A stretch of DNA of 64,000 bases from Euptelea pleiosperma (Eukaryota; Streptophyta; Magnoliopsida; Ranunculales; Eupteleaceae). Where the stretch lies: assembly GCA_035048495.1 (NCBI GenBank), contig CM068553.1, positions 16,121,190 to 16,185,189 on the forward strand. Direction: 5' to 3'. The notes under the pieces are model-generated. The model saw nothing but the letters and a program-made list of their open reading frames with translations, searched no databases and was not told the DNA's origin. Both the position numbers and the translations under genes were made by a program. This document shows positions 23,209 to 36,157 of this stretch, piece by piece (within the stretch, counting starts at the first letter, position 1; every line of letters begins with the position of its first letter).

Positions 23209-24406
23209 GGAAAAATTACTTCTAGGGCCATAAGTTTAAATTTACGGCCGAAGACAACCACCTCTTCATTAATGGGTCTAAAAAGAGGTTCCTTTTTTGA
23301 AATATGGACTTATAACCCCAATTAGCCTATTTTCAGCAACTTCTACAACTTTATTCCTACTTTACCCTCATGGGAAGAGACATAGTTTTATCCCTTTTTT
23401 ATTGGGCCGTGTTTGATTGCATGGAAAATTTTCCCGAGAAACTACATCTGGGATATGCCTTAAATGGCTGATTGATTGCAATTGAGAACACATATTTCAA
23501 TCATGTGTGAAAATAAAGGTATATTTTCTGGTGGAAATGAATACTCACCTATCTGGATGGGAAATGAATTCCGGGCTTAGTAGAAAAAATTATCCAAGAG
23601 TTAAATGGCTTGTTAGGGAAAATTATACAGATTTATACTGGCTATCTAACAATGGACAGTTGTGTTTTCCTAAGGAAAATGCAATTTTCCCACTTGGTAA
23701 TCAAACACGGCCTTAGGGTAATTTAGCTTTATTCGATCACAGCCCACAATACAACCCACATCGCACATTCTTAGTAGACGCTGACCGTATGGATGTTTGG
23801 ACAGTGCCTCGGTGGACTTGCAAACCAAAAATCAGCCTGATTAGTATTTCTAAGCATTGGATTGAAGTTATTTTCATGGGTTGATTTTAACCATAGGAAT
23901 TTGGGTATTATTGAGCGTTATTTGGGTGCAAAGATCCAAAGTTTGTAAGTCACTAATTAGGCTGATTTTTAGTTTACAGGTCTATCGAGGCACTGGCCAA
24001 ATATCCATATGGTCAGCTCCCCCTAAGAGTGTGCCACGTGGCTCGTATTGTGGTCTCTTCCTCTGTTTCTTTTTTCACTTTCCCACTAAGCCACTAAGCC
24101 ACTAAGCCATGTCTCTTCTCATGAGGGTAATGTAGGAATAAACTTGTAGAAGTTGCTGAAAATAGTCCGTCTCTTTTTTCACTCTCATTTCTTTGTTGGT
24201 TTTTTTTTCAATTAAAACCCACTAAGCCACATCTCTTCCAATTAGGGTAATGTAGGAAATAAACTTGTAGAAGTTGCTGAAAATAGGCTGATTGGGGTTA
24301 TAAGTCCATATTTCAAAAAAGGAAAGCCCTTTTTAGACCCAATGATTAAGAGGTGGTTGTCTTGGGTTATAAATCTAAACTTACGGCCCCTGGAGGTAAT
24401 TTTCCC
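23209..24406. mobile_element. 1.2-kb element with about 180-bp terminal inverted repeats, MULE-like
   Basis: The left arm (ggaaaaattacttctagggcc, inward through ggcctataa/caattagcc/gcaacttctacaa to about 23395) is the reverse complement of the right arm (about 24230-24406, ending ggccc..ggaggtaattttccc). A partial extra copy of the arm lies at 24105-24165. Flanking 9-mers aactttata and aaatttcta match at 7/9, consistent with a Mutator-type insertion. A foldback MITE (23733-24053) is nested inside. No transposase ORF. Confidence 0.65.
23733..24053. mobile_element. Foldback MITE (G-box family), copy 5
   Basis: The arms run from cccacaatacaacccacatc (left) to gccacgtggctcgtattgtgg (right, containing CACGTG), with gctgaccgtatggatgtttgg opposed by aaatatccatatggtcagc. 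Nested in the 23209-24406 element. Confidence 0.8.
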
Positions 24407-25406
24407 AAATTTCTAAACGTGTTTAGAAAAGCATTAAATGGTAATGAAATTTTAGGGAGATAGATCTTTGACGGGATATCCAGGTTGAAGCTTTTGACAG
24501 TTGGATTCAAGAGATCTGTGGTCCATGAAGCAACGTGGATCTCTTGAATCCAATGGTCAAGGCCTCAATCGGACATTTTTGTCTGGTTATCTACGGGTTA
24601 GAATTTTCCATTTAGAATTTCTAAGTGTTTTTTAATTGCATTAAATATTAATGAGATTTTAGGGAGAGAGACGTGGGTTGTTGGAAGAATTTTGGGAGAA
24701 AGACAAGTGGGTGTTTTTGTTGAAAATCAGAATATAAAAGCAGTGTCCTAATTTTAGAATACATAGTACATTAAACTTTTAAATTTAGTTGGAAAGGAAC
24801 AAGTGATTTAAGTTGATTATTCGCATTAAGAAGAAAAATAGACGTTTCAGTTGGAATCTCGTAATAGAAGTTAATACAGGTATCTTAATTGAAGTTCTTA
24901 CAAAGTCTAAAATATCCTTATTTTAAACAAAAATATTATTAATTAAAGTATTAATTTTTCTTTTTTAAATGTTGAGGTGGCAAAAAAAAAATTGAAGAGA
25001 GAGCCACGTCATTGCTTTTTTAATACATGCATGAGGGAGAAAGCTGGTCCCTCATGCGTTAGCTTTAGGATAAGATAATAAATGTTCCTAAGTTGGGTGC
25101 CAACATTGATGGAGCAGCCTACGTCACCACATGTTCCATGATCGTCTCATGTGGCAACCATCCGAGGTCAAGGTTCAAAGTCTTGGGATCGGAGGCTGGA
25201 TCAGTTGGCTACTATCCCGATCCAGAATGGGATCAGCCCATCTCGCCCGAGACAAAGTGGCACTCCTTTGTAAAATAGTAAATTTCGGAGCGAGACGGAG
25301 CCTGGTCTGGATTGGATAGGTGGGCTCCGATCCAAATCGGGATCAAGAGCAAGCTCAAAAGGAAAACATGTTTTAGGAGGAAAATCTTTGTTCCTACGCG
25401 AGAGCC

Positions 25407-28400
25407 TGATATTCGCTCAAAAGTGTTTATTTTAAGTCATTATCCTTATAGCGATGTAGCATTCTCCTACGTAAAACTTGTCTTTTCGTCGACTTTTTCA
25501 CGTAAGAGTTTCTTCCAATGCGTAGAGCGCATTCCTTAAACGAAAATTGACTATTTGCATGAAATATACGCATTTCGGATAGTCTAGATATGAAGCCGCT
25601 TTAATTAAGTATCATTACGCACTTTTCTCTCGCAAGAAACCCGATCGGGCGATTTTCGAGAATTGCGGCCCACGATCAACCATAGAAGCCTAATATCCAA
25701 GCTTAAGGAGTCAACAAGCTATGACAAGAAGATACCGGCCAAGTACGGGTCAAGTTAGAGGATCGTAGAGCCAGATAAAAAACTAATAGAAAGGTAAAGC
25801 TGAAGACCAAGAGACAGGCCAAAGTGATTCAAAGTCGCACCAACTGACATAAAATGACGGCTTACGTAATTGGTGAAGCCGACGGAAGATTACATTGAAG
25901 ATCAGGGTTCATGACCCTCCGCCAGCTCTTTTGCCTTTATTTTGTATTATTTTCTCTCTCCTCTCTCCTAATTCTCTCTCCATATCTCTAGACTCTAATA
26001 TCTAACCTGTAGATCATCTCATCCTACCATTAGATCCCCAGATCTACCATCCGATCCCTCTCTCCATGATCGAATTGCCTATATCTCACCATTCGATCCT
26101 TAGATCGATCATCCTAACCCTCCGATCTCCATTATCTAACCTCAGATCTTCTCTCCTTTAGCTTTATTCCATCTCTTATAGTTCTTCTACTATTAGATCT
26201 TCAATTCGACCGTTAGATCATTCATCTAACCATTGGATCTCTCCAGATCCTACAGTCCGCCAATTGTGGACCGAGTCAAACCGCCACCTCATCTCATCCA
26301 ATTATCATAGTTTCATCATCTAACAGCCCACATGGCCTTAGTGGTCCACAAAGCCTATGGCCAAGTGGCCCATAAGCAAATTGGAAGCCCACGGCCTTGT
26401 AACCAGTCCTAGAGCCCATGGTGTTTTGGGCTCATTTACCATTTTTTCTCCCCTGGCGGCCAAACGCACCCTAACCCATGGCCTCGCAAGATGCCCATAT
26501 CTATTTGGCCCATTAGGCCGCTTATCCTTGAGCCCATGCCCATGCCCAATCCTTCGGTCCATTATCCATGTGGCTCATTGGCCGACATGTGGCAATTTCG
26601 TTGGCCCAACTCTATGGCCTTTTAACCTACCCATTTAATAGCCCAAGGCCTATGGATTCATGACCCAATCAAAGCAAGTGGCCAACATAAACCCATGGGC
26701 TCTCACAAGCCCACATTCAAGCCAATGAGAGAAGTGGTCAACCTTGACCACTTCTCATCAATCCCCAACTTCATTCCTACGGTTTCTCTCTCCCACAACA
26801 AACCACTCCCTTTAAAAGAGAGAGAAACCTTGGGTTTCTTTTTTGTTCCCTCCCCCTCAAGAACTCTCAACCTATCTTCTTTGTTCTCCATCATTCCATC
26901 TCTATCTATTACCTCCGGCAAAACCCACAGCCGTCCATCCTTCTTTCTTACACCAGTCACCTTCTCCAACTAAAACTTCTTCTCCGGGCGCTTCTCCAAC
27001 ATCCACCGCGGACTGCAAGTGCTGGCTGTCTCCTCCTTCTAACGGCTTCACATTGCTGCCTTCTTCTTTGACAGACCAAAGCCTGTGCGTCTCTCCACAA
27101 TTTGGTGTCCCCACAGGCTGCTTCCTCGTCTCTACCCTTGCTACCTTCATCGCCATCACTCCACGGGTCGCAAGCCTGAAACTTTTCCAAACAAGGTTGC
27201 TGGTCTGCAACCTTGACGCCTCCAAACAAGATCTCCACGACCTTAGAGGATAGTTCAATAGCTAGCCTTTCAAGCTGTAGTACTTCACCATTGAAGGCCG
27301 TGGCTGTAGCAACCAGCAACTCAAAATCGGCTCATCCTTCATCCTTTGACCGTGGCCAGCCTTCATCTACTGTGCACATCACCATCCTTCTCTCACTGTT
27401 GCTGGTGTGCACGTCTGCACCACCAAGCAACCCAAAACCGGTGCTCTTCCCGTCCAAGACCTGCAACACCATCACCATCACCACCATCCAGCTTCATCCA
27501 CTGATCTAGCAACCTGCAAGCCACCTGGACTTCACCCTACAACCTATCGGTAAGCTCCTTCTTCTCTTCTCTTCTTCTTCTTCTTCTTCTTTTCATCACC
27601 GGAGGGCGATCCTTCCGGCGGCAACCACCCTTGACATGGAGCCATCTCCTTGCTGTCTTGCAGACCGAAATTTCCTCCACCAGCACGTCCTCTACCTTGC
27701 CTTGTACCATTGAAGGCAGTCATCTTCACGGCCTGATCTCGGCCTCCTCCACATTCTCAATCCTCCTCTCCCTTGGACTGTTACCCACGACCAACAAGGA
27801 CTACAATCGTCCACCTTCCCACCTTTTTGCCACCTCCATCCACTTGCTGGTTGCACAGGAAGCCAGCAACGTCTTCCTTCATATGGTTGCTGCTCAACCA
27901 AGCGATCAGAACCTCCATTGATATCACACCAGCAATACACATGCACTGGTTTCTCTCTTGCAGCCCCTTTGGACGGTACACATCCACATCTGCAACCCTT
28001 TCCCATACCGCCAGCAGCTCCTCAAGTTTTTATCTCCATCTGTCAATGTGATTGTGCACCAGCAGCCACACCATACAACCCAAGCAAGCACGACCACTAC
28101 CACCTTCTTCATCTCGTGCTGCTCCAACACCATTCTTTCCAGTGCACTCCACAGTTGCACGTTGCAACTTGCACCTCCTATTCACACCAGCAAGTTATCT
28201 TCTCTAATTCAGACAACCTACAACTCAAACCGTCTTCCACCTTCAAGCACTCCAGTGTGAATTCTTAATCATCTCTACCTGCTGTTAGTGCACCATTCCA
28301 AGAAGTACAGCAACCGTTGCTGCCTCTTCTCTCATTTACACCTTGTTGCTAGCTTGCAACACGAGTGACCACCATCTTCATCAAACATCAGCCACTATTG

Positions 28401-28950
28401 CAGCACCTCCACCTCCAGTGATCATCTCGTGATCCAAAGGTAAGATCCAAGGTAAAGAAAAACATCTCTTCCCTCTTTCTCTCTCTCGCTCTCTACCCTT
28501 ATTTTCTCTCTCTACTTTCCCTCTCTAAATCTCACTTTCTCTCTCTACCTTGTTTCTCTTTCTAGCTTAGTTTATATTTTGAATGCTTTCTAGATTAATT
28601 TCCCTTCCGTTTATTCAATCTTTGTAAGCACTTTAATTAATTATTAAATTGGAATTCTTTTTGTTTTCATCTCATTTTATTTCATTTTTGAATTTAGTGC
28701 ATGAATCTCGAACTATCAAAAATCAGATTTTTAACCCCGATCTCCATCTTTCTCATCTCTCCACCATTCTAAGCGGTTTTCATTATTATTGTTCTTTAAT
28801 TGCCCTAACCCCGAGTGCGGACGATATCCGACACGAGCCACTGTGCAAGTCTGCATTTTTGCAGATTAAGTGAACCAATTCGGAGAAATTACAAATATTG
28901 TTGAACTTTAGGGTTTCCGTAACCAACGATGCGGAAAAACCCTAATTTCA
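25407..28950. mobile_element. Solo LTR, 3,544 bp, 5-bp TSD gagcc
   Basis: Begins TGATATTCGC and ends CCTAATTTCA, bounded by gagcc at 25402-25406 and 28951-28955. The paralogous segment in duplication unit 2 is uninterrupted here (near 32850-32860: gagatcccgagtttgg), giving a natural empty site. Inside, 25930-26270 is rich in ctctct and gatctaacc motifs, 26330-26700 in ggcccatgg motifs, and 26800-28560 is C/T-rich; ctttaaaagagag at 26808 may be a promoter. No protease, RT or integrase and no internal repeat of the ends, so a solo LTR rather than a complete element. LTRs this long are known in Ty3/gypsy Tat/Ogre-type elements. Superfamily is inferred. Confidence 0.8.
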
Positions 28951-29400
28951 GAGCCCAAGTTTACTGCCCATCCAAAGAGCTACGTGGGACATTCTCTTGG
29001 ACCCATAGACCGAGGGATGTTTGGTTCACTTCTTGGTCAACCTACATACCCAAAATCAACTTCATATGGCCAAATGATTTGAGCATTTTAATGGATTGAT
29101 TTTTGGTAGTTGGATTTTGAGATTTTTTGGGTGCAAAACTCTAACTGCTAGACATTCCAATCAAGTTGATTTTGGGTGTATGGGTCCACCAAGAGCAGGG
29201 TCAAACATCAATGAGGCCAGTGGGTTGGAAATTGTGTTTCAAGTGGCATTTTGAGAGGGGAAGACTTCAAATTCCGCAGTCAGCTTGGATAGCAAATATT
29301 TCCTTCCTAGGTGAACACCAGTAAGTCGACTCCTAAGCAGCTGTATAATCCACGTGGCATACTCTTGATACCACTGTCCGTACGGATGTTTGGTCCACCG

Positions 29401-29606
29401 TTGAATTTTCCTTGAAAAATATGTTTTTAATTTATAAAATATTTTTTTAAAAACATTGAACTAATACATTTTTCAAGAGACATTTTGCAGACTTAAAAGT
29501 ATGCAACCATTGTATCCGTCATTGAATTCTCCTTGAAAAACGTGTTTTTAATTTATAATTTTTTTTTTTCGAAAACATTGAAATAACACATTTTTCAGGG
29601 GACATC
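29401..29606. repeat. Tandem pair, about 118-bp unit
   Basis: ttgaattttccttgaaaaat and the following tgtttttaatttata, then acatttttcaagagacat, recur about 118 bp downstream with few changes. AT-rich, noncoding, absent from the other segmental copy. Confidence 0.75.
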
Positions 29607-30284
29607 TTCTCATTTAGGTTTAGGGGTATTTCTAAAAAAGAAAAGACCCTATTTAGAGTTTTCGCCTAAGGCCTCAACTTGTATTAAGACGGCCCTGCCC
29701 TAGGTAAAGCCTCCCCATGGAATTTAGCTGAGAGACATTGATGATGAACAACAGTATGAGCCACATGATATATTTTTAGAGACCACTGTCCGTATAGATA
29801 TTTAGTCCATCCCTAAGTGAACCTACATATCAAAAATCAACTTGATTAGTGATTTCTACACGTTCGATTGGAATCATTGTCATGGCTTGATTTTTAACCG
29901 TCAATTTGAGCATTATTTAGGTATACAAAAAGTTCAAAAGTTTGAAATAATTGATCAGTCTGATTTTTGGTATGTAGGTCCACTTAGAGGAGAATGTTTT
30001 TGAAGCGGCGAGATTTTTGAAGGGGCGATCATGAGCCAATGATCGCACGCCACATATACCCATGGTTACTTTTTAAAAAGTTTATTTTTTTAAACCAAAT
30101 CTTAAACCCAGGTGTATGTGGCGCGTGATACTTAGGCGCATGATCACCGCTACAAAAAATTTCTCCACCTAGGGATGTGCCAACCATCCCTACGGTCAGT
30201 GATCTCTATGAGTGTGCCACGAGGCTCATACTGTGGTCCCGACTCCCAAGTAAGACTTGCCTGTCCACCTGCTGTAAGGTAGCT

Positions 30285-30600
30285 ACCCACAATATAAGCC
30301 ATGTGGAAATTTATTAGAGGACACTGACCGTATAGATGTTTGACCAATCTGTAAGTGGACCTACAAACTAAAAATCAGCCTGATTAGTGATTTGAAACCT
30401 TTGGATTTTTGTACGGAAATAATGGTAAATAATGCTCAAATTCCTACGGTTAAAATCAACCAACGAAAATGGCTTCAACTAACACTTAAAAATCATTGAT
30501 CAAGTTAATTGATTTTGGGTTTGGGTTTGTAGATCCACCTAGGGATTGGCCAAACATCTATACGGTCAGTGTCCTCTAATAAATTGGCACGTGGCTTACT
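30285..30600. mobile_element. Foldback MITE (G-box family), copy 6
   Basis: cccacaatataagccatgtgg to ggcacgtggcttactcc, with opposed gaggacactgaccgtatag / ctatacggtcagtgtcctc arms. Almost identical to 34110-34420, its copy in duplication unit 2. Confidence 0.8.
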
Positions 30601-31344
30601 CCAATAATCACAACACCTGTCAGCCTTCCACGTGAAAAGGAACCCCACGCTCTAGTGAAGATTTATGAGGTGCAGCTCCATTTAAACCACAAAAGGTCCC
30701 CACGCTTTACTCCTTCCATCTCTCCTTGTGCACGTGCATGACACGTGCCAACTATAGTGTGAGTCGTGTGACGAAGTCAGAGAATTCCACCCAAGTAGGC
30801 CATCATCCGATCTTTACCTTGTTCTTTTCACATCAGGAATGTTGAAATGTCTTATTTTTTGTTAGGAGGGTAACCATAGTATGAAAAACTCACTGTGCGG
30901 TTGGATTGTCCAACATTATCTCCATGTGGGCTCCAACCTCGGTTGTAAGAAGTGGATGTAAGAAATGAGTGTAGCTCTAGACGGACTCTTATAAATCACC
31001 CATCAAGCTGATCTTGGTACATAGGTCCAAACATCCATAAGGTCAGTAGGTCCTGAAGTAAGCTCCAAATGGCATTTTTGGGAGGGGGAGACCGGGTCCA
31101 GCAAATATTTCTAGCTATGTCCTCATGTTCTCCTATTGGTCCACGTGGTTTAGGCAAGATGTTGTAGGGCCGCCCCTCCGTCGACGTTAGAGGAATTTTT
31201 AGTTAATATGATGCACCTGCACCCACTCCGTTGTTCGAGTATAACTTTGCTGACCAGTGCTGCTCAGCAAAGTTGCTGACCACCCAAAACATAAGCCATG
31301 TGTCATATTCTTAGAGATTTATGACTTGTTAGGAAAGTTGCTGA

Positions 31345-31670
31345 CCACCCACAATATAAGCCATGTGGCATTTTCTTAAACATTTCTGATCTATAGATGT
31401 TTGGCCCAACTCTTGATGGACTTACAAATCAAAATTAGCCTGATTAGTGATTTCTAAGCGTTGGATTGGAGTCTTTTTCATGGGTTTACTTTTAACCTTA
31501 GAATTTGAGCATTATCGACCATTATTTGGGGTACAAAGATTAAAAGGTTTGAACTTTGAAATCATTAATCATGCTGATTAATCCAAACGGTCAGATCTCT
31601 AACAATGTGCCACGTGGTCATCCACACAGTCAGAATTATCTCTAGCAATGTGACACGTGGCTTATATTGT
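31345..31670. mobile_element. Foldback MITE (G-box family), copy 7
   Basis: cacccacaatataagccatgtgg to gacacgtggcttatattgtga. Paralogue of 22185-22530. Contains CACGTG near the right end. Confidence 0.75.
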
Positions 31671-33824
31671 GACGGGTACAAATCAGCAAAGTTCTACTCT
31701 CCTTGTTCAGTAGAGAATTTCGGCCAATATAGATTTATTTTGTGAAGAGATCATAGATTTGTTTTGTGAGGAGTGGTTAACTTCAGATTTGGTTTGATCA
31801 TGAGTGAAGCGAAAGGACTCCCGGGGCCATGAGCCCGCGGCCCAGCCCAGTCAAGCCCAGCCCGCCTCTTCCAAGGGCTGGGCCTAGGCTTGGCATTTGT
31901 GGACTAACCCATTAGGCCCAGACCCAGTCTGTCAGACTCGGCCCATGCAATTGAATGGTGTTCCGCCTCCCTGCAACCTAGCACACCGGACAAAATATAT
32001 CCGGTTGAAGCCTTTGACCGTTGGATTCAAGAGATCTGTGGTCCACGAGGCAACAACTATTTTACTCTTCGTAGTATTGCCTCGTGGACCGTGGATCTCT
32101 TGAATCCAATGGTCAAACAATGGCCTCAATCTTCGGTCATTTTTGCCTGGTTATCAATGGGTTAGAATGTTCCATTTAAAAAATTTCTAATTTTTAATTG
32201 CATTAAATGTTAATGAGATTTTAGGGAGAGAGACGTGGGCTCTTGGAAGAATTTTTGGAGAAAGACATGTGGGTGTTTTGGTTGAACAAGTGATTTAAGT
32301 TGGAAAGGAACAAATGATTTAAGTTGATTATTCGCATTAAGAAGCAAAATAGACGTTTCTACAGGTAGCTTAATTGAAGTTCTTACAAAGTCTAAAATAC
32401 CCTTTTTTTTTTATTAAATAATATTAATTAAAGTATTAAAAGTTTTTTTTTTTTTTTAAATGTTGATGTGGCAAGAGCCACGTCATTGCTTTTTGAATAC
32501 GTGAATGAGAGAGAAAGCTGGTCCCCCATGCATTAGCTTTGGGATAAGATAATAAATATGTTCCGAAGTTGGGTGCCAACATTGATGGAGCAGCCTACGT
32601 CATCACATGTTCCATGGTCGTCTCATATGGCAACCATCTGAGGTCAAGGTTCAAAGTCTTGGGTTCGTAGCCAACCGATCCAAAATGGGATTAGCCCATC
32701 TCGTCTGAGACAAAGTGGAACTCCTTTGTAAACAGTGATTTCGGAGCGAGACAGAGATTGGTCTGGATCGTATCGGTGGGCTCTGATCACGATCCAGAGC
32801 AGGGCTCAAAAGGAAAACATGTTTTGGGAGGAAAATCTTTGCTCCTATGTGAGATCCCGAGTTTGGTACCCCTCCAAAAAGAGCTACGTAGTACATTCTT
32901 TAGACCGATGGATGTTTGGTTCACTTCTTAGTGGACCTACATACCAAAAATCAACTTCATATGACCGATTGATTTGAGCATTGTAGTGGATTGATTTTTG
33001 GTGGTTGGATTTGGATTTTGAGATTTTTTTTGGGTGCAAAAATCTAATTGCTAGACATCCTAATCAAGTTGATTTTTGGTGTATGGGACCACCAAGAGGA
33101 GGGTCAAACATCTACAAGGTCAGTGGGTTGGAAATTGTGTTTCAAGTGGCATTTTGAGGGATTTTGAGAGGGGGAGACTTCAAATTCTGAAGTCAGCATT
33201 GGATACCAAATATTTCCTTCCAAGGTGAACAGCAGAAATGCGACTCCTAAGCAGCTGTATAATCCACGTGGCATATCCTTGATACTACTGTCCGTACGGA
33301 TGTTTGGTCCATCTTTTAGTGGACCCACAGACAAAAAATCATCTTGATTAGTAATTTGTAGCCGTTAAATTATAATCATTTTATGGATTGATTTTTAGCC
33401 GTAGGAATTAAAATTATTTGGAATACTCAATTCCAACGTGTAGAAATCACAGACACACTGACTTTTTGTCTGTGGGTCCATCAAAGGGTGGGCAAGACAT
33501 CTATACGGCCAGTGGTTTTCATGAATGAGCGGCAGTTTGGGAGCAAAGTTTTTCTCCCTCTTGCCGGCCAGTAAAAACACTCTTCCACCTGACAAAGCAA
33601 AAAGAAGCATTTTTTTTTTTAATTTCAATGGCTGCAATCTGTAGGGAAAAAAGTACTGCGCATTTTAGGTATATCCATTATGTCGACAAGAGCACCATCG
33701 ATGTGGTCGACGTGGCCATCCAGAGGTTGATCTTTCAGATGGACCGTCTGCATTGCTCAAGTAGACTTCCATGTGTAAGGAAAACCTTGCACTTGGCATT
33801 TCCAAATAACTAAAGAGATGATCA

Positions 33825-33853
33825 CATGGTCCATGGTCCATGGTCCATGGTCC
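33825..33853 (+). repeat. Heptamer repeat (catggtc)4
   Basis: Four perfect 7-bp units overlapping ccatgg palindromes. Present only in segmental unit 2. Confidence 0.9.
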
Positions 33854-34109
33854 GGATCCATAGCCTGGTGCACAGTACAGCAAGAATGAAAATCTCGGGA
33901 TTGGAGGCTGGATCGGTGGGCTCCGATCCTGATCCGGATCGGTCCGATTTGGATCACGATGGGATAATTAGGCGCATGATCGCCGCTACAAAAAATTTCT
34001 CCACCTAGGGATGTGCAAACCATCCCTACGGTCAGTGATCTCTATGAGTGTGCCACGAGGCTCATACTGTGGTCCCGAGTAAGACTTGCCTGACCACCCG
34101 TGGTCAGCT

Positions 34110-34420
34110 ACCCACAATATAAGCCACGTGGAAATTTATTAGAGGACACTGACCATATAGATGTTTGACAAATCAGTAAGTGGACCTACAAACTAAAAAT
34201 CAGCCTGATTAGTGATTTGAAACCTTTGGATCTTTGTACGGAAATAATGGTAAATAATGTTCAAATTCCTACGGTTAAAATCAACCAACGAAAATGGCTT
34301 CAACCAACACTTAAAAATCACTGATCAAGTTAATTGATTTTGGGTTTGTAGATCCACCTAGGGATTGGCCAAACATCTATACGGTCAGTGTCCTCTAATA
34401 AATTGACACGTGGCTTACTC
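34110..34420. mobile_element. Foldback MITE (G-box family), copy 8
   Basis: acccacaatataagccacgtgg to gacacgtggcttactcc. Both ends carry CACGTG. Unit-2 counterpart of 30285-30600. Confidence 0.8.
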
Positions 34421-34639
34421 CAATAATCACAACACCTGTCAGACTTCCACGTGAAAAGGAAACCCCACGCTCTAGTGAAGATTTATGAGGTGCAGCTCCA
34501 TTTAAACCGCGAAAGGTCCCCACGCTTTACTCCTTCCATCTCTCCTTGTGCACGTGCATGACACGTGCCAACTATAGTGTGAGTCGTGTGACGAAGTCAG
34601 AGAATTCCACCCAAGTAGGCCATCATCCGATCTTTACCT

Positions 34640-36157
34640 TTTTCTTTATTTTTATCTTCCAAACCTTCTTTCATTGCGGATTTGCCGCAACATGGATGAT
34701 AACGCTTGACTTTATAAGTTTGACTATTTTGCTTTATTTTTTCTTTTATAATCTTTATCTGACTAGGTAGCTTTACCTGTTCTCATTGCACTATGATGTG
34801 GTAACACACAAAGTACGTTAATACAATACATCTGCCATGCAAGCCACTTGATCTGAGATCTATGAGATCATAACCCTTTAATCCTTTATAATATCCAATT
34901 GCTTGCATCGTGTTCTATTATATTATCTTACAACTTTCCCATGTATCATGCACTCCCTTCATTATTAATGAGCCCCTCATTTTTTTTGAGGCAATTTACA
35001 AAGTAGATTATGTCTGCATCTCAATGACTCATTAATATTGCACACTTGTGTATATAATATTGACATTAGTGGATCGAACAAGAGTTGAAACCACGACCAC
35101 TAATAATAACTCGATCCACATGTCAACAGGTGTTATGCCCACCCACTACTTGGTTCATCAGGTGTAGATCACACACTTGTGGATGTTGACTTTGATTTTG
35201 ATGGTTGGATATGTCGACCCATGCGTTATCATTCACTGTCACATTCATCAAAATTATTCAAACCCTTTCACATAATAATGATGTTTAAGTAAATGTTATT
35301 TTCTCATAAGGATGTTAGTTGACCGTGGCATACGTTTGCGAATCATGGATTATAGACACCCGTCTCAATGGGTCGACATATCGAATTAAGTGATGTAGAA
35401 CATGTTGTTGAGCAATTTCTGGAACTTCAAGATCGGAGGGAATCAAGTCGAAAATATGTCAATTTCAAAATGCCATAACTTGACAGGCAAAATTTGGATT
35501 GCTCTATGCTCTTCAGTCCAAAAGATTTTGTCTCGGGGATCATTTTTTTTCTTTTCTGAAATCGTGGGTATCTTTCGGGATCATTCATTGTCACATTCAT
35601 CAAAATTATTCTAACCCTTCCACCTAATAATGATGTTTTAAGGAAATGTTATTATCTTGTAGGTGTGTGAAGTAGGGATTAGAGACACACATCTCAATGG
35701 GTCCCATGCAAGTGATGTAGAACAGGTTGTTGATCAGTTTTTTGGAATGTCAAGATCGGAGGAAATTAAGTCGAAAAAATGTCAATTTCAATCGGCCATA
35801 ACTTAACCATCAAAAGTCGGATTGCCTATTATAGCATATGCACGTAGGGTGTTTTCTTACAATTTCAGGCTGATAGGTGATTCCTAGCCGTAGGATTTGA
35901 TGATTTTTATCATGGGCTTATTCATAAAGCCCATGATAAAGTGATCAAATACACGGCTAGGAATGACCTGATTTTTTGACTTGTGGGTTCATCTAGCGGT
36001 GGGTGAAAAATTCTGGGTCAGTGGGCCCAAAAGAGTTTGTCACATAATAGCTCCCATGTGGATTGGTCTTCTCACCCTAAATGTTTCTATCTCACGTGCA
36101 ACACGTGTGGGTCTAATAACTATAGAAAAATAATGATACAGTTATTTGTTTTTTAAA
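34640..36157. other. Intergenic; contains a tandem pair, about 352-bp unit
   Basis: The block with acattcatcaaaattatt (35241), then gatgtagaacatgttgttga and caagatcgga, recurs 352 bp downstream (35593 onwards to about 35830). A small inverted repeat follows (atcatgggctta near 35917 and ataaagcccatgat near 35926). No gene recognised. Confidence 0.7.

Larger units (their letters stand above)
21937..30840. repeat. Segmental duplication, unit 1 (expanded)
   Basis: Collinear with 31124-34640: 21937-22560 matches 31124-31725; 22745-22808 matches 31738-31800; 24480-25400 matches 32003-32850; and 28956-30840 matches 32861-34640. Unit 1 is longer because it holds the 3,544-bp solo LTR at 25407-28950 and a terminal-inverted-repeat element at 23209-24406. 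No genes. Direct orientation, 0.3 kb from unit 2. Confidence 0.85.
31124..34640. repeat. Segmental duplication, unit 2 (compact, preserves empty sites)
   Basis: Collinear with 21937-30840 but without its large insertions. It contains foldback copies (31345-31670 and 34110-34420), a GGCC-rich array (31815-31970) and a GATCGG-type array (32740-32820). Between 33500 and 33960 it differs from unit 1 and carries a truncated GATCGG element copy (33890-33965). Confidence 0.85.

Noticed and set aside
26338..28268. Dense overlapping ORFs on both strands in 26.3-28.3 kb, suggesting a gene
   Set aside because: The frames are Pro/Ser/Thr- or Gly/Arg-rich by-products of C/T-rich sequence, overlap in all frames, and lie wholly inside the 25407-28950 solo LTR.
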